From contig CBDANA010000008.1 of the NCBI GenBank assembly GCA_965197385.1, positions 62,001 through 126,000 of the forward strand: a DNA stretch of 64,000 bases. The letters run 5' to 3'. The position numbers were made by a program, and so were the translations under genes. Source of the DNA: G963667915 sp965197385 (lineage in GTDB: Bacteria > Acidobacteriota > Vicinamibacteria > Vicinamibacterales > UBA823). Of the stretch, positions 27,193 through 38,508 are shown one piece after another. The notes below the pieces were generated by a model, which did no database searches, was not told the origin of the DNA, and was given only the letters and a program-made list of their open reading frames with translations. The stretch's first letter is position 1; each line of letters starts with the position of its first letter.

Positions 27193-29595
27193 TCACTGAC
27201 GGCTCGGCGTCGTTCCGGTCTCTGTCCGCGTCGCCTTCAGCACCCGATCGAACAGCTTGACGCGGCGTCGCATCACATCGAGCCGATCGTACTCTTCCCC
27301 GCGCAGGCTGTGCGCCTCGATCGGATAAATCATGATCTCCCAGTTCTCTTTCTTCAGCTCGAGCAAGCGCTGCGCCAGCCGCACCGAATCCTGGAAGTGC
27401 ACGTTGTCGTCCTGCACGCCATGCTGGATCAACAGGTGATCCTGCAGCCCGTCGGCGAAGTAGATCGGCGAGCTCCGCTCGTAGGCCATCGTGTCGTTGT
27501 ACGGGCTGTTCAGGATGCGGGTCGTGTACCCATGGTTGTAGTGCGCCCAGTCGGTGACCGGAGCCCTGACCGCGCCGGCGGCGAACACGCCAGGGTGCTT
27601 GAACATCGCCATCAAGGTATAGAAGCCGCCATAGCTGCCGCCAAACAGGCCGATCCGCGACCGGTCGACGTTTAGCTCGCGCACCAGATACTCGACCGCG
27701 GCCAAGCCACTCTTGATCTCCGTTTCGCCCATGTGGCGGTAGATGCCCGTGCGGAAGTCTCGTCCGTACCCGCGACTCCCGCGATAGTCGACGCTCATCA
27801 CGATGTAGCCTTCCTGCACGAGGTAATGCAGGAAGGGCCGCATACCCGACCACCGCCGGGAGACGCCCTGCGCCCAGCCGGCACCGTGCACGTAGATCAC
27901 GGCGGGGCGCGCGGGATGCACGCGGTCCGGCACGAACAGGTCGGCATAAATCGTGTGTCCCTCACCGTCGTCGAACGTCACGATCTCGTTGGCTTGCCAC
28001 GCGTGGCGGCGAAACTCCTCCTTGATCGAATCGGTGAGCTGCGTCGGTTCGGCGCTCACCTCAAAGTTAGACTGGCTCGCCATGACGAACAGATCCCCAG
28101 GCGAGGTCTGGTTCGAGTACGTCAACGCCACATGCCGCTCATCCGGTGACAGCACGTAGGTGTACCAGCCGGAGTTCTGCGTCAGCCGGGTGCGCGCACC
28201 GCCTTCCAAAGGCATCGAGTACAGCTGATGCTCGCCTGGATGCACCTCGTTCGAGATGAAGTGCCAGCGTGTCCGGTCCGCTGACATCCTGAGATCGGTC
28301 AGTTCGAACGCACCGCGTGTGAGCTGCGTGGTCGCGCCGCCATCCACGTCAGTCACATACAGGTGGTAGTCGCCGTCCCGCTCCGACAAGAAGTAGACAC
28401 GTTCGCTGTCGGGCATCCATCCGTACGCGATGCCGTCGCCCCGGGACAACCGGCCGGCACGGAAGCCCCGCACCCAGGCGTCGTCCCGTTCGTGCACGAT
28501 CGTCCGAGACGCGCCGGTCGTGAGGTCGAGCAGCAGCAGCCACGCGTCCTTGTGATCGACGGCGCCCGCCCAGACCACGGCGCGCCGGCCGTCGGGCGAC
28601 CAGACTGGCGCGTTAACGTTGACCGCCCGTTCACCCTGCCCCTGGTCGATCCAGGTCACGGTCCCGTCGGTCAGGTCGACGGCACCCAGCCGGTAGTGCA
28701 TCACCGGCTCGCCGGCCTTCACGCGCCCGGCGCCCGTCTCGCGGCTCAGGGTCTGCATTTCCACGAAGCCGCTCTCGGTCACGTACTTCGGCATCTCGAC
28801 GACCTGGCCATCCCGAGCGTCGGACCGATCGGCGAGGATGAACGTGACCCAGCGCCCATCCGGCGACAACTCGAGCTCGGAGACGCGCTCGCCCTCCTGC
28901 AGATACACGGGATCCGGCCGGGCTCCACGTTCCGCCTTCTCGCGCGTCTTGCGCTCCGCCTCCAGCCGCTCAGTCTTGCGCACGTAGTCGAAGAGATCGC
29001 GCTGCTGCTGCTCGAGGTACTCCTGCAGCGGTGTGCCTTCCGGATCCGCGTCAGGGTCCGGACCGGCCTGAAAGTTCGTGACCTGGCGCACCCGACCGCC
29101 CTCGAGCGCCGCCTCAAACAGGTTCTGCCCGCGCTCGAACGTCATGGCCTGCCCGTCGAACGTGAACCGCGGGTTGCGTTCCGTCGCCTCCGTGTCGGTC
29201 ATCTGCCGGGAGGTCCCATCTGCCCCGGCGACGAAAATGTCCCCGCCGGCCACGTACACCTTGCGCGTGCCGGCACGATCGCGCTCGCCGGCGACGGCCG
29301 GCACGAACCGCCGACGGTCGGGCGGGACCTTCGTGGGCGTCCCGCCGCCCCGCGGGACGACATACAGCTCGGGCAGGTCGGCTGCCTCCGGATTCCACAT
29401 GAAGTAGATCGACTCGCTATCTTCTGACCACCGCACCTGCGTGGGCGGCGCGCCGATCCAGGCCGCCTGGTCCTGCGCAATACCTTCCAGCGTCAGTCGC
29501 GCAGCCGACCCGCGCTCCTGCGCGGTGGACAGCCCAACCCCGACAGTGACGACCAACCCGCACACCACGTACCGACGAAGCAGCGCCGTCCCCAT
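27193..29595 (-). CDS. Exported S9-family peptidase (dipeptidyl peptidase IV-like)
   Basis: 800 aa from ATG 29595. AAAGGAG seven bases upstream fixes this start over the GTG at 29613. A signal peptide (LLRRYVVCGLVVTVGVGLST) is followed by a propeller region and a C-terminal hydrolase domain with Ser in IGLFGGSYGGFYTLMAMF, Asp in GVQDDNVHFQDS and His in IEAHSLRG. The region around residues 200-240 has a charged helix (RKTERLEAERKTREKAERGA) inserted in the propeller. It would release dipeptides or short peptides outside the cytoplasm. It follows the esterase gene by about 40 bp and may share its transcript; the Gfo/Idh gene lies just downstream. Confidence 0.9.
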   Translation of the reverse strand: MGTALLRRYVVCGLVVTVGVGLSTAQERGSAARLTLEGIAQDQAAWIGAPPTQVRWSEDSESIYFMWNPEAADLPELYVVPRGGGTPTKVPPDRRRFVPAVAGERDRAGTRKVYVAGGDIFVAGADGTSRQMTDTEATERNPRFTFDGQAMTFERGQNLFEAALEGGRVRQVTNFQAGPDPDADPEGTPLQEYLEQQQRDLFDYVRKTERLEAERKTREKAERGARPDPVYLQEGERVSELELSPDGRWVTFILADRSDARDGQVVEMPKYVTESGFVEMQTLSRETGAGRVKAGEPVMHYRLGAVDLTDGTVTWIDQGQGERAVNVNAPVWSPDGRRAVVWAGAVDHKDAWLLLLDLTTGASRTIVHERDDAWVRGFRAGRLSRGDGIAYGWMPDSERVYFLSERDGDYHLYVTDVDGGATTQLTRGAFELTDLRMSADRTRWHFISNEVHPGEHQLYSMPLEGGARTRLTQNSGWYTYVLSPDERHVALTYSNQTSPGDLFVMASQSNFEVSAEPTQLTDSIKEEFRRHAWQANEIVTFDDGEGHTIYADLFVPDRVHPARPAVIYVHGAGWAQGVSRRWSGMRPFLHYLVQEGYIVMSVDYRGSRGYGRDFRTGIYRHMGETEIKSGLAAVEYLVRELNVDRSRIGLFGGSYGGFYTLMAMFKHPGVFAAGAVRAPVTDWAHYNHGYTTRILNSPYNDTMAYERSSPIYFADGLQDHLLIQHGVQDDNVHFQDSVRLAQRLLELKKENWEIMIYPIEAHSLRGEEYDRLDVMRRRVKLFDRVLKATRTETGTTPSRQ

Positions 29596-29637
29596 GAGTA
29601 GCTCCTTTGTCACATCACCGCGGAACGCGTGACCCGG

Positions 29638-31221
29638 CTACGGGGCCGAGACGGCCGTCCCCATCTCCTGCATGATCTGGAGCGCCGACACGCCCACCCA
29701 GCAATGCCCTTCGCCGGGTCCGTAGACAATCCGGCCCGCGTACGGCGGGTCGGCGCTGGCGAGGAACTCGTCGAGCAGGTGCACCGCGTTGTTCAGGAAA
29801 TAGTTGTCCGCGTCCCCGATCCAGATGTTGATCTTACCCCGCAGCTTCGGTCCGAGTTCGCTCCAGTCCCGTTCGAGCACGCGGCGCACGTCGTAGCGCT
29901 CCCAGTGAACGAGCACGTCCCGGTCGATCGTTCCAGTTGTGGGATCCCAGAGCGGCACGGGCCGTCCGTCGTCTCCCCGGGGGCCGTACGTCGCGTTCCA
30001 GGCGCCCCATTGACGGCCAGACATCGTCCAGCTGTCCCCCGACCCGATGAGATTCTCCAGACGCGCCTCGTGGCGCATCGTGAACCGCACGTCGCCATCG
30101 ACGTCGCGCGCGCTCGGGCGCTCGAACCCTCGATCGTTGACGTAGGCGTTGTCGTCCGCGTAGATGTCGATCAACTGAAAGGCGCGGAAGTCCACGCCAT
30201 CCGGACAGTACGACCAGGCGCCGTTGAAAAAGTCGGGGTAGAACACCTGCAGCGCCAGCGATACCCAGCCGCCCGTCGATCCCCCGTCGAGCACCCGCGC
30301 GTGCGGGCGTCCGATGGCACGAAACTCGCGCTCGACATGTGGAATGAGCTCCTGCGTGATCGCGCTCCCATACGGACCGTGGTTCGCCGAGTTCACCTGG
30401 TAGGGGTCACCGAACGGCCCGTCGCCATCCAGATGCAGCAGGATCATCCGTGGCGCGGCGTCCGACAGCCACGCCTCGCGAAACTCGGGGTCGTCGGTCA
30501 TCATTCGCTGCACCCGCGTGTATCGCGACCCGTACCCCCCGATCCGCACCCGCAGCGGGTAGCGCCGCTCGGGCTCCTGTTCGTAATCGCGGGGCAGGAT
30601 GACGCCGGCCCGCAGGTAGATCGGGCGACCGTGGAATTCGCTGAGCAGCGACGAATGCAGCTTGACGAACCGAAGATACTCGGTCGGCTCCGGCAGGACC
30701 TCGTCCGGCACGCGGTGCGTGAGCTCCAGCTCGACCGACGCCCCCGCCAATGGATCGACTGATGGATCGACGCGGACGTCCCACACGTCGCTATAAAGAT
30801 TGCCCGGCGCGTTCGGCGACTTCAGATCGATGTTGGAATCGAACAGCGCCTGCACCCGATAGTCGCCGGCCTCCAACGCGTCGAGGCTGACCACCGGAAA
30901 TCCGTACGCCGTCGCATCGACGACGTGTCGGCTGCCGGGCCGGACATCAGCGACGTCCACGGCGAAGATCGGCGCCGAATCCACTCCGGTCCGTCCGATG
31001 AGCTGTCGGGGTTCGGCCGCCCCTGGAGGACCGAGCACGACGAACAGCCGCCCCTCGTTCCGGCTCGGCCGCTGACCGGCACCGACCGTGATCTCGAACC
31101 GAACGCCGGCCGCCGCGTCGCCCTGAGCCTGAGCCTGACCCGACACCGCACGCTCCGCCGTGAGGACAAACACGAGCGGCAGCGCTATCAGCAGACTGGT
31201 GACACGAGGGAAACGGTGCAT
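29638..31221 (-). CDS. Exported alpha/beta-hydrolase esterase (esterase D-like)
   Basis: 527 aa with a signal peptide (LLIALPLVFVLTAERAVSGQ). The nucleophile elbow is HARVLDGGSTGGWVSLALQV, followed by YPDFFNGAWSYCPDGVDF, as in the enterochelin esterase/esterase D-like group; an acidic residue in IWIGDADNYFLNNA and the His in YGPGEGHCWVG complete a plausible triad. The first 150 residues look like a beta-rich accessory domain. The substrate is unknown. It begins a minus-strand unit with the S9 peptidase, both exported and degradative. Confidence 0.82.
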   Translation of the reverse strand: MHRFPRVTSLLIALPLVFVLTAERAVSGQAQAQGDAAAGVRFEITVGAGQRPSRNEGRLFVVLGPPGAAEPRQLIGRTGVDSAPIFAVDVADVRPGSRHVVDATAYGFPVVSLDALEAGDYRVQALFDSNIDLKSPNAPGNLYSDVWDVRVDPSVDPLAGASVELELTHRVPDEVLPEPTEYLRFVKLHSSLLSEFHGRPIYLRAGVILPRDYEQEPERRYPLRVRIGGYGSRYTRVQRMMTDDPEFREAWLSDAAPRMILLHLDGDGPFGDPYQVNSANHGPYGSAITQELIPHVEREFRAIGRPHARVLDGGSTGGWVSLALQVFYPDFFNGAWSYCPDGVDFRAFQLIDIYADDNAYVNDRGFERPSARDVDGDVRFTMRHEARLENLIGSGDSWTMSGRQWGAWNATYGPRGDDGRPVPLWDPTTGTIDRDVLVHWERYDVRRVLERDWSELGPKLRGKINIWIGDADNYFLNNAVHLLDEFLASADPPYAGRIVYGPGEGHCWVGVSALQIMQEMGTAVSAP

Positions 31222-31350
31222 GCAGGCTCCTTCGGGGGGGGGGCGTCTCGAGCGTCAACTCATGCTACCGCAGGCCTGAAGCGAACGGTAGAACGGCCTG
31301 CAGTCCGTGGTGCGAGCCAGCTACCGACAGCGTGTAGAATGAGGATCCTC

Positions 31351-32376
31351 ATGAGCGAACTGCTGGGGCGGACCCGCAGGCGAGCCGCGGCCGCACTGAT
31401 CGTCGCGCTCGCGGCGCTGGCCATCGGCGCCTGCAACCCGCAGGAACTGGCCCAGCAGGCCAGCCCGACGCGGTGGCTCTCGGTGGCGACGGGCGGCACG
31501 GGCGGCGTGTACTACCCGTTTGGCGGCGGCATCGCCAAGGTCCTCAGCGACCATCTCGAGAACATCGAGGCCACGGCGGAGGTGACCGCCGGCACGGTCG
31601 ACAACTTGAAGTTCCTCAGCGAGCGCAGTGCGGACATTGCGTTCGCCCTGGCCGATTCGCTGCGCGACGCGGTGGCGGGCGAAGGGGTCTTCGCCGAATT
31701 CGGCGCCGTCCCGGCGCGGTCGCTCGCCGTGCTCTACACGAACTACACGCACATCGTCACGCTGGAGGGGACCGGCATCGAACGCATCGCCGGCCTGCAC
31801 GGTCGCGTCGTGTCCACCGGGGCGCCCGGAAGTGGTACGGAGATCATCGCGTTCCGCGTCCTCGAAGCCGCCGGCCTCGATTCAGACACCGACGTCAGCC
31901 GGCAGAGCCTAGGCGCCTCGCAGTCGGTCGGCGCCCTCAAGGACGGCAAGATCGACGCGTTCTTCTGGAGCGGCGGTCTGCCGACCGGCGCGATCCTCGA
32001 TCTGGCGACGACGCCCGGCATGACGCTCCGGCTCGTGCCGAGCGACGACGTCCTGCCGATCCTGCAAGCGCGCTACGGCGACACCGTCTATCACGAGATC
32101 GTCGTACCACAATCCGCCTATCCCGACCTCGAGGCGGACGTCCGCGTCGTCGGCGTCTCGAACATTCTCGCCGTCCACGAGTCGATGCCGGACGATCTGG
32201 CGTACGACATCACGCGGATCCTGTTCGAGCGCCAGGCAGAGCTGGCAGCCATTCACGTGGAAGCGGAGCACCTGGTGATCGACACCGCGGTGGTTGGGTC
32301 GCCCACGGCATTCCACGCCGGCGCCATCCGGTACTACCAGGAGCAGAACGTCTGGTCCGGCGCCGACGAGTTCTAA
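31351..32376 (+). CDS. TAXI-type TRAP transporter solute-binding lipoprotein
   Basis: 341 aa from ATG 31351, preferred over ATG 31339 because GAGGATCC then serves as ribosome site. A lipoprotein leader ends LAALAIGAC with the modified Cys. The mature part has SVATGGTGGVYYPFGGGIAK, DNLKFLSERSADIAFALADS, VVSTGAPGSGTEIIAFRVLE and DAFFWSGGLPTGAI, the pattern of the TAXI family that delivers substrates (glutamate or other carboxylates where tested) to TRAP permeases. The fused permease follows within 80 bp on the same strand, so the two form a complete secondary transporter. Confidence 0.92.
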   Translation: MSELLGRTRRRAAAALIVALAALAIGACNPQELAQQASPTRWLSVATGGTGGVYYPFGGGIAKVLSDHLENIEATAEVTAGTVDNLKFLSERSADIAFALADSLRDAVAGEGVFAEFGAVPARSLAVLYTNYTHIVTLEGTGIERIAGLHGRVVSTGAPGSGTEIIAFRVLEAAGLDSDTDVSRQSLGASQSVGALKDGKIDAFFWSGGLPTGAILDLATTPGMTLRLVPSDDVLPILQARYGDTVYHEIVVPQSAYPDLEADVRVVGVSNILAVHESMPDDLAYDITRILFERQAELAAIHVEAEHLVIDTAVVGSPTAFHAGAIRYYQEQNVWSGADEF

Positions 32377-32455
32377 CAGCCCGTCCCGGGACCTCATCCT
32401 GGAACCAACAGCGCGCGATCCCGTCGTCGACGCTCCGGACGATCCTGAATCCGAA

Positions 32456-34342
32456 GTGCCCACCCGCTCGTTGCACGGGGTGACCGGTCGCCTCGCCTCC
32501 GTGCTGGCGATCGGCGTGTCGGCCTACGCGCTCTACTGGGTCATCGGCATCATCCAGCCGCAGATCTATCGCGTCACGTTCCTGATGATGACGCTGACGC
32601 TGTCCTTCCTCCTGTTTCCTGGTTCGCGCGCGTCGCGAGCCCGCGTCAGCGTCGTCGACTGGCTGCTGCTGGGCACCACCGTGGTCGCGCTGGCCTGGCC
32701 GATCGTCGACTTCTGGGAGTTCGTCTACCGCGCCGCCACGCCGATCGGACTCGATATCACCCTCGGGGTCGTCACGATCGGCCTCGTGCTCGAAGCGACG
32801 CGCCGCACCGTCGGTTGGATTCTGCCGGCGACGGCCCTCGGATTCCTGGCCTATGGGTACCTCGGGCCGCTCCTCGGCCTCGTCGGTCTGGGCCTGATCG
32901 CGCATCGCGGCTACTCGGTCGCCCGGCTCGTCGGCACGCTCTACATGACGCTGGAGGGAATCTTCGGCGTCCCCCTGGACGTCGCTGCAACCTACATCGT
33001 GTTGTTCACAATCTACGGCGCCATCCTGCAGCACTCGGGCGCCGGTCAGTTCTTCATCAACTGGGCGATGGCCGCCATGGGCCGATCGGGCGGCGGCAGC
33101 GGACCCGGACGCGCGATCGCGCTGTCTGGCTTCCTGCTCGGCACGGTCTCGGGGAGCGGCGTTGCGACAACCGTCACCCTCGGCGCCGTCGGCTGGCCAC
33201 TCCTCCGGCGCGCGGGCTATCCGGCCGACGTCGGCGCGGGCATCCTGTCGGCCGCCGGAATCGGCGCCATCATGGCGCCGCCCACCTTGGGCGCCGCTGC
33301 CTTCCTCATCGCCGAGTTCCTGAAGATCTCGTATCTGCAGGTCATCACGATGGCCGCCATCCCGGCGGTGCTCTACTACTTTTCGATTCTGCTGATGATC
33401 GAAGCCGACTCGCGGCGGATGGGCACCCGAGCGGTCGACGTCGATCTGCCGACACTCGGCACCCTCACCCGGCGCTCGGGGTACCACTTCGCGTCGCTCG
33501 TCGTCATCGTCGTGCTGCTCGTCACGGGGACGACGCCGTTCCGCGCGGTGTTCCTGGCGATGGTGGTCGCCGTCGCGCTCAGCTTCCTGCGTTCCGAGCA
33601 TGCGTTGTGGCCCACCCGGCTGCTCGCCGCCCTGGAGGCGGGCGGCCGCGGCGTGCTCACGGTCGCCGCCACGACCGCGACGGCCGGCATCATCGTTGGC
33701 GTCGTGACGCTGACCGGGCTGGGGCTGAAAATCGCCGGCATCATCGTGGCGCTGGCCGGCGGCAGCATCTTCTTCACGGTCATCTACGCGGCTCTCGCCG
33801 TCTGGATGCTCGGGCTGGCCGTGCCCGTCACCGCCTCTTACATCATCGCGGCCGTCATGATCGCGCCGGCGCTGACACTCGTGGGCATTCCGACGGTGGC
33901 CGCCCACATGTTCATCTTCTACTATGCCGTGCTGTCCGAAGTGAGCCCGCCCACGGCGCTGTCACCGTTCGCCGCCGCGGCGATCACGGGCGGCAACCCC
34001 TTCCGGACGATGATGCTCACCTGGAAGTACACCCTCCCGGCGTTTCTGGTGCCGTTCATGTTCACCCTCAGCCCCGAAGGCCTGGGCGTGCTGCTGCAGG
34101 CGCCGGGGCTCGACGTGATCCGCGCGACGCTGACGGCGATGGTCGGCATCGCGGCGCTGGCGATGGGCTTGGGCGGATGGCTCGCGGCCGAAGCGAACCT
34201 CGGTGAGCGTCTGCTGGCCGCCGGTGGCGGACTGCTGCTCTTCTACGCCAGCCCGGCCACCGTTCTGGCTGGCGCCACGGCGTTCACCGTCGCGGTGACC
34301 TTGCACGTGGCGAGGACGCGCAGGGGACTGCGCAGGCTCTAG
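32456..34342 (+). CDS. TRAP transporter permease, fused DctQ-DctM (4TM/12TM) protein
   Basis: About 628 aa from GTG 32456; the true start is uncertain because no clear site precedes any candidate and the open frame extends back into the previous gene. The protein is almost wholly membrane helices: a small N-terminal four-helix part (VLAIGVSAYALYWVIGIIQP and following) and a long M-domain with YIVLFTIYGAILQHSGAGQF, GTVSGSGVATTVTLGAVGWP, IMAPPTLGAAAFLIAEFLKI and SEVSPPTALSPFAAAAITGG. This is the fused form that pairs with TAXI binding proteins, driven by a cation gradient. It ends at a hairpin shared with the convergent ettA gene. Confidence 0.9.
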   Translation: MPTRSLHGVTGRLASVLAIGVSAYALYWVIGIIQPQIYRVTFLMMTLTLSFLLFPGSRASRARVSVVDWLLLGTTVVALAWPIVDFWEFVYRAATPIGLDITLGVVTIGLVLEATRRTVGWILPATALGFLAYGYLGPLLGLVGLGLIAHRGYSVARLVGTLYMTLEGIFGVPLDVAATYIVLFTIYGAILQHSGAGQFFINWAMAAMGRSGGGSGPGRAIALSGFLLGTVSGSGVATTVTLGAVGWPLLRRAGYPADVGAGILSAAGIGAIMAPPTLGAAAFLIAEFLKISYLQVITMAAIPAVLYYFSILLMIEADSRRMGTRAVDVDLPTLGTLTRRSGYHFASLVVIVVLLVTGTTPFRAVFLAMVVAVALSFLRSEHALWPTRLLAALEAGGRGVLTVAATTATAGIIVGVVTLTGLGLKIAGIIVALAGGSIFFTVIYAALAVWMLGLAVPVTASYIIAAVMIAPALTLVGIPTVAAHMFIFYYAVLSEVSPPTALSPFAAAAITGGNPFRTMMLTWKYTLPAFLVPFMFTLSPEGLGVLLQAPGLDVIRATLTAMVGIAALAMGLGGWLAAEANLGERLLAAGGGLLLFYASPATVLAGATAFTVAVTLHVARTRRGLRRL

Positions 34343-34395
34343 GCTCTGGGCGCTGGGCTCTAGGCAATGCTGTACAGAGAGCCGAAAGCCGCGCC
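34343..34395. terminator. Hairpin-forming spacer between convergent genes
   Basis: Between the permease and ettA stops the spacer has GGCTCTGGGCGCTGGGCTCT facing AGAGAGCCGAAAGCC. The arms pair imperfectly and could end transcription in both directions, although no T run is present. Related sequences occur at 38254-38327 and near 41327. Confidence 0.45.
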
Positions 34396-34398
34396 AGC

Positions 34399-36072
<1,674 letters not shown>

Positions 36073-36175
36073 GTCACGTCGAACCGACGTCGGGAGCCGA
36101 GAACGCGAGGAGTATACTGCAGGGGCCACGGGGCCGGATCGCGCCGCCGGCGCGTGCCCACACCCCACCGTCACG

Positions 36176-37237
36176 ATGCCTGCCTACGTCGTACGTCCAG
36201 CATCGAGCCGGCCGCCGCGACGGCGAACACCGATCTGGCGCAATTGGCCGGACGAACAATTGCTCGATGTTCGAATGTGCGACCTCGGCATCACGCTCGA
36301 AGGCAGCACCCTAGAGACACGGTTGCGCGAGCTGGACGCCGAGCTCGACCAGCGAGGGTTTCGTTTCCGGCCTTACTACTGGCTGTCGGACGACTGGTTC
36401 ACCCCGGACGACGTGCCCGGCATCGCTATTCCGTTCTACCTCGCGCATCCGCGCCTCATGCAACTGGAGCAGGCCCAACTGCTCGAAGTCGAAGGCCGCA
36501 CACGGGTGGCAGGGATGCGCATTCTCCGCCACGAAGTGGGCCATGCGATCGACAACGCCTACCGGCTCCGACGGCGCCGGCGCCGGCAGCAATTCTTCGG
36601 CAAGTCGTCCGTTCCGTACCCGGAACACTACACGCCCAAGCCCTACAGTAAGCGTTTCGTGCTGCATCTCGACTCGTGGTACGCGCAAAGCCACCCGGAC
36701 GAGGATTTCGCAGAAACGTTCGCCGTGTGGTTGAATCCTCGATCGTTGTGGATGCGGCGGTACGCCGACTGGCCGGCTCTCAAGAAACTCGAGTACATGG
36801 ACAGTCTCATGCGCACGGTCGCGCCGGCCCGGCCGCTCGTCGCCACCCGCCGCGTCGTCGCACCCATCGCGCGGCTGCGAAAGACGTTACGTGAGCACTA
36901 CGAGCGGAAGCGGCATCATTACGGCGTGGACTATCCCAACTTCTACGACCGCGATCTGCGCCGGCTGTTCTCCGATGCACCGGAGTTCGCCCAGTATCCT
37001 CGCGCGTCCCGTTTCTTGAATCGCATTCGTGCGGGCGTGCGGCGCAACGTCGCGCGCTGGACCTCCACCTACCAGTACACGATCGATCAGGTGCTCGAGG
37101 ACATGGTGGCCCGCTGCGATGCGCTCAACCTGCGGCTCGCGGGCCCAGAGGACCAGGTGAAGCTGGACTTCACCGTGCTCCTGACCGTCCAGACGATGAA
37201 CTACCTGCACAGCGGACGACACCGGCTGGCGTTATGA
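36176..37237 (+). CDS. Putative zinc metallopeptidase paired with an ATP-grasp ligase
   Basis: 353 aa from ATG 36176. It has an HExxH motif in ILRHEVGHAIDNAYRL, a downstream DEDFAETFAVWLNPRSLW that supplies a likely third ligand, and a basic stretch (LRRRRRRQQFF) after the zinc motif. There is no signal peptide, so it should act in the cytoplasm. I recognise it as one of the putative zinc-binding metallopeptidases of unknown substrate (Peptidase_Mx-like), not a characterised enzyme. Its stop overlaps the start of the ATP-grasp gene by ATGA at 37234-37237, which implies tight coupling and a joint function. Confidence 0.75.
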   Translation: MPAYVVRPASSRPPRRRTPIWRNWPDEQLLDVRMCDLGITLEGSTLETRLRELDAELDQRGFRFRPYYWLSDDWFTPDDVPGIAIPFYLAHPRLMQLEQAQLLEVEGRTRVAGMRILRHEVGHAIDNAYRLRRRRRRQQFFGKSSVPYPEHYTPKPYSKRFVLHLDSWYAQSHPDEDFAETFAVWLNPRSLWMRRYADWPALKKLEYMDSLMRTVAPARPLVATRRVVAPIARLRKTLREHYERKRHHYGVDYPNFYDRDLRRLFSDAPEFAQYPRASRFLNRIRAGVRRNVARWTSTYQYTIDQVLEDMVARCDALNLRLAGPEDQVKLDFTVLLTVQTMNYLHSGRHRLAL

Positions 37238-38256
37238 GGAAACTCCGCATCCTGGCGCTGATGCACGACTACATGGTGCCGCCGAAGGACACGGCCGGCT
37301 TCGATCTCGCCACGGTGTCCTGGAAGACCGAGTTCGACGTCACGTCGACCCTGATCGAGATGGGGCACGACGTGCAGCAGCTCGGCGTCAAGGACGAACT
37401 CGCCGGCATCCGTCAAGCGATCAACGAGGGAAATCCCCACATCGCCTTCAACCTGCTGGAAGCGTTCCACGAAGTCGGATCGTTCGACCAGAATCTCGTC
37501 GCCTATCTGGAGCTGCTCCGCATGCCCTACACGGGCTGCAACCCCCGGGGGCTGCTGCTGTCGCGCGACAAGGCACTGTCGAAGAAACTCCTGGCCTACC
37601 ATCGGATCCCGGTACCAGATTTCGCCGTGAACCGGATCGGCCGTGCCGTCAAACGCCCGGCGCGGATGCGTTATCCGCTGATCGTGAAATCGCTGACCCA
37701 GGATGCGTCACTGGGCATCTCCCAGGCATCGGTCGTGCGGGATGACGAGAAGCTCTCCGAGCGGGTCCGTTTCATTCACGACAGCATCGGCACCGACGCC
37801 ATCATCGAGCAGTTCATCGAAGGACGGGAACTCTACGTCGGGGTCATGGGCAACCATCGGTTGCAGTGCTTCCCCGTATGGGAGCTTAGGTTCACGAAGA
37901 TGCCCGATGACGTCCATCGCATCGCGACCGAACGCGTCAAGTGGAGCCACAAGTACCAGCGGAAACACGGCATCGAGGCCGGCGCCGCCAAGGGACTGTC
38001 GGAGGAGCTCACGGCGCACATCTTCCGCGTCTGCCGGCGGGTGTATCGCACGCTCGAGCTGAGCGGCTACGCGCGAATCGACCTGCGGCTGGCCGACGAC
38101 GGGCGCTTCTACGTACTGGAAGCGAACCCGAACCCGCAGATCGCCTTCGGCGAGGACTTCGCCGAGTCTGGGGAATACTCCGGCCTGTCGTACGACACGC
38201 TGCTGCAGCGCGTCCTCAATGTTGGGCTGCACTGGCGGCCGGAGCACAAGGGGTAG
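37234..38256 (+). CDS. ATP-grasp ligase, D-alanine-D-alanine ligase-like
   Basis: 340 aa. An N-terminal Rossmann-like part (ILALMHDYMVPP, HIAFNLLEAFHEVGSFDQNL, MPYTGCNPRGLLLSRDKALS) is followed by an ATP-grasp core: PLIVKSLTQDASLGISQASV with the ATP-binding Lys and flexible loop, and FYVLEANPNPQIAFGEDFAE with Mg-binding Glu and Asn. The fold matches Ddl, but it is translationally coupled to a metallopeptidase and not near cell-wall genes, so a peptide or amino-acid ligase role in another pathway is more likely. The substrate is unknown. Confidence 0.85.
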   Translation: MRKLRILALMHDYMVPPKDTAGFDLATVSWKTEFDVTSTLIEMGHDVQQLGVKDELAGIRQAINEGNPHIAFNLLEAFHEVGSFDQNLVAYLELLRMPYTGCNPRGLLLSRDKALSKKLLAYHRIPVPDFAVNRIGRAVKRPARMRYPLIVKSLTQDASLGISQASVVRDDEKLSERVRFIHDSIGTDAIIEQFIEGRELYVGVMGNHRLQCFPVWELRFTKMPDDVHRIATERVKWSHKYQRKHGIEAGAAKGLSEELTAHIFRVCRRVYRTLELSGYARIDLRLADDGRFYVLEANPNPQIAFGEDFAESGEYSGLSYDTLLQRVLNVGLHWRPEHKG

Positions 38257-38327
38257 GCTTTCGGCTCTGGGCTCTGGGCGTTTGCACAGCAGCGCCCCCA
38301 CCGAGAGTCGAGAGCCGAGAGCCTGGT
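38254..38327. terminator. Long imperfect hairpin after the ATP-grasp gene
   Basis: AGGCTTTCGGCTCTGGGCTC pairs with the reverse arm ending GAGAGCCGAGAGCCT with about four mismatches over 24 bp. It starts in the last codons of the ATP-grasp gene and could end its transcript. No T run follows. Confidence 0.5.
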
Positions 38328-38333
38328 GACGAC

Positions 38334-38508
38334 TAGCAGCCCGTGGTGAAAGTCCTGCGTCGCACCGAGACCCCGCTCAATCGAAGCCGCGGTCGGCCTG
38401 GGCAAGGCGCGAGGGGGAGAATACTGGGAGTATTTGACCGACGAGTAACGCCGTGGGGCGGGATGCATCGGCGGTCGAACGCAGCTGGACTTTCACCACG
38501 GGCTGCTA
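38334..38508. mobile_element. MITE family I, copy A (175 bp)
   Basis: Terminal inverted repeats start GCAGCCCGTGGTGAAAGTCC at both ends after a TA target dinucleotide, identical over 22 bp including the TA. The interior has no gene. The core hairpin AATAC-TGGGA-GTATT lies at 38420-38434. The right-hand TA and next G form the stop codon of the cupredoxin-like gene on the minus strand. Confidence 0.9.

Noticed and set aside
32374..32386. TAACAGCCCGT after the TAXI gene stop as a MITE relic
   Set aside because: The match is short, has a mismatch and no inverted partner.
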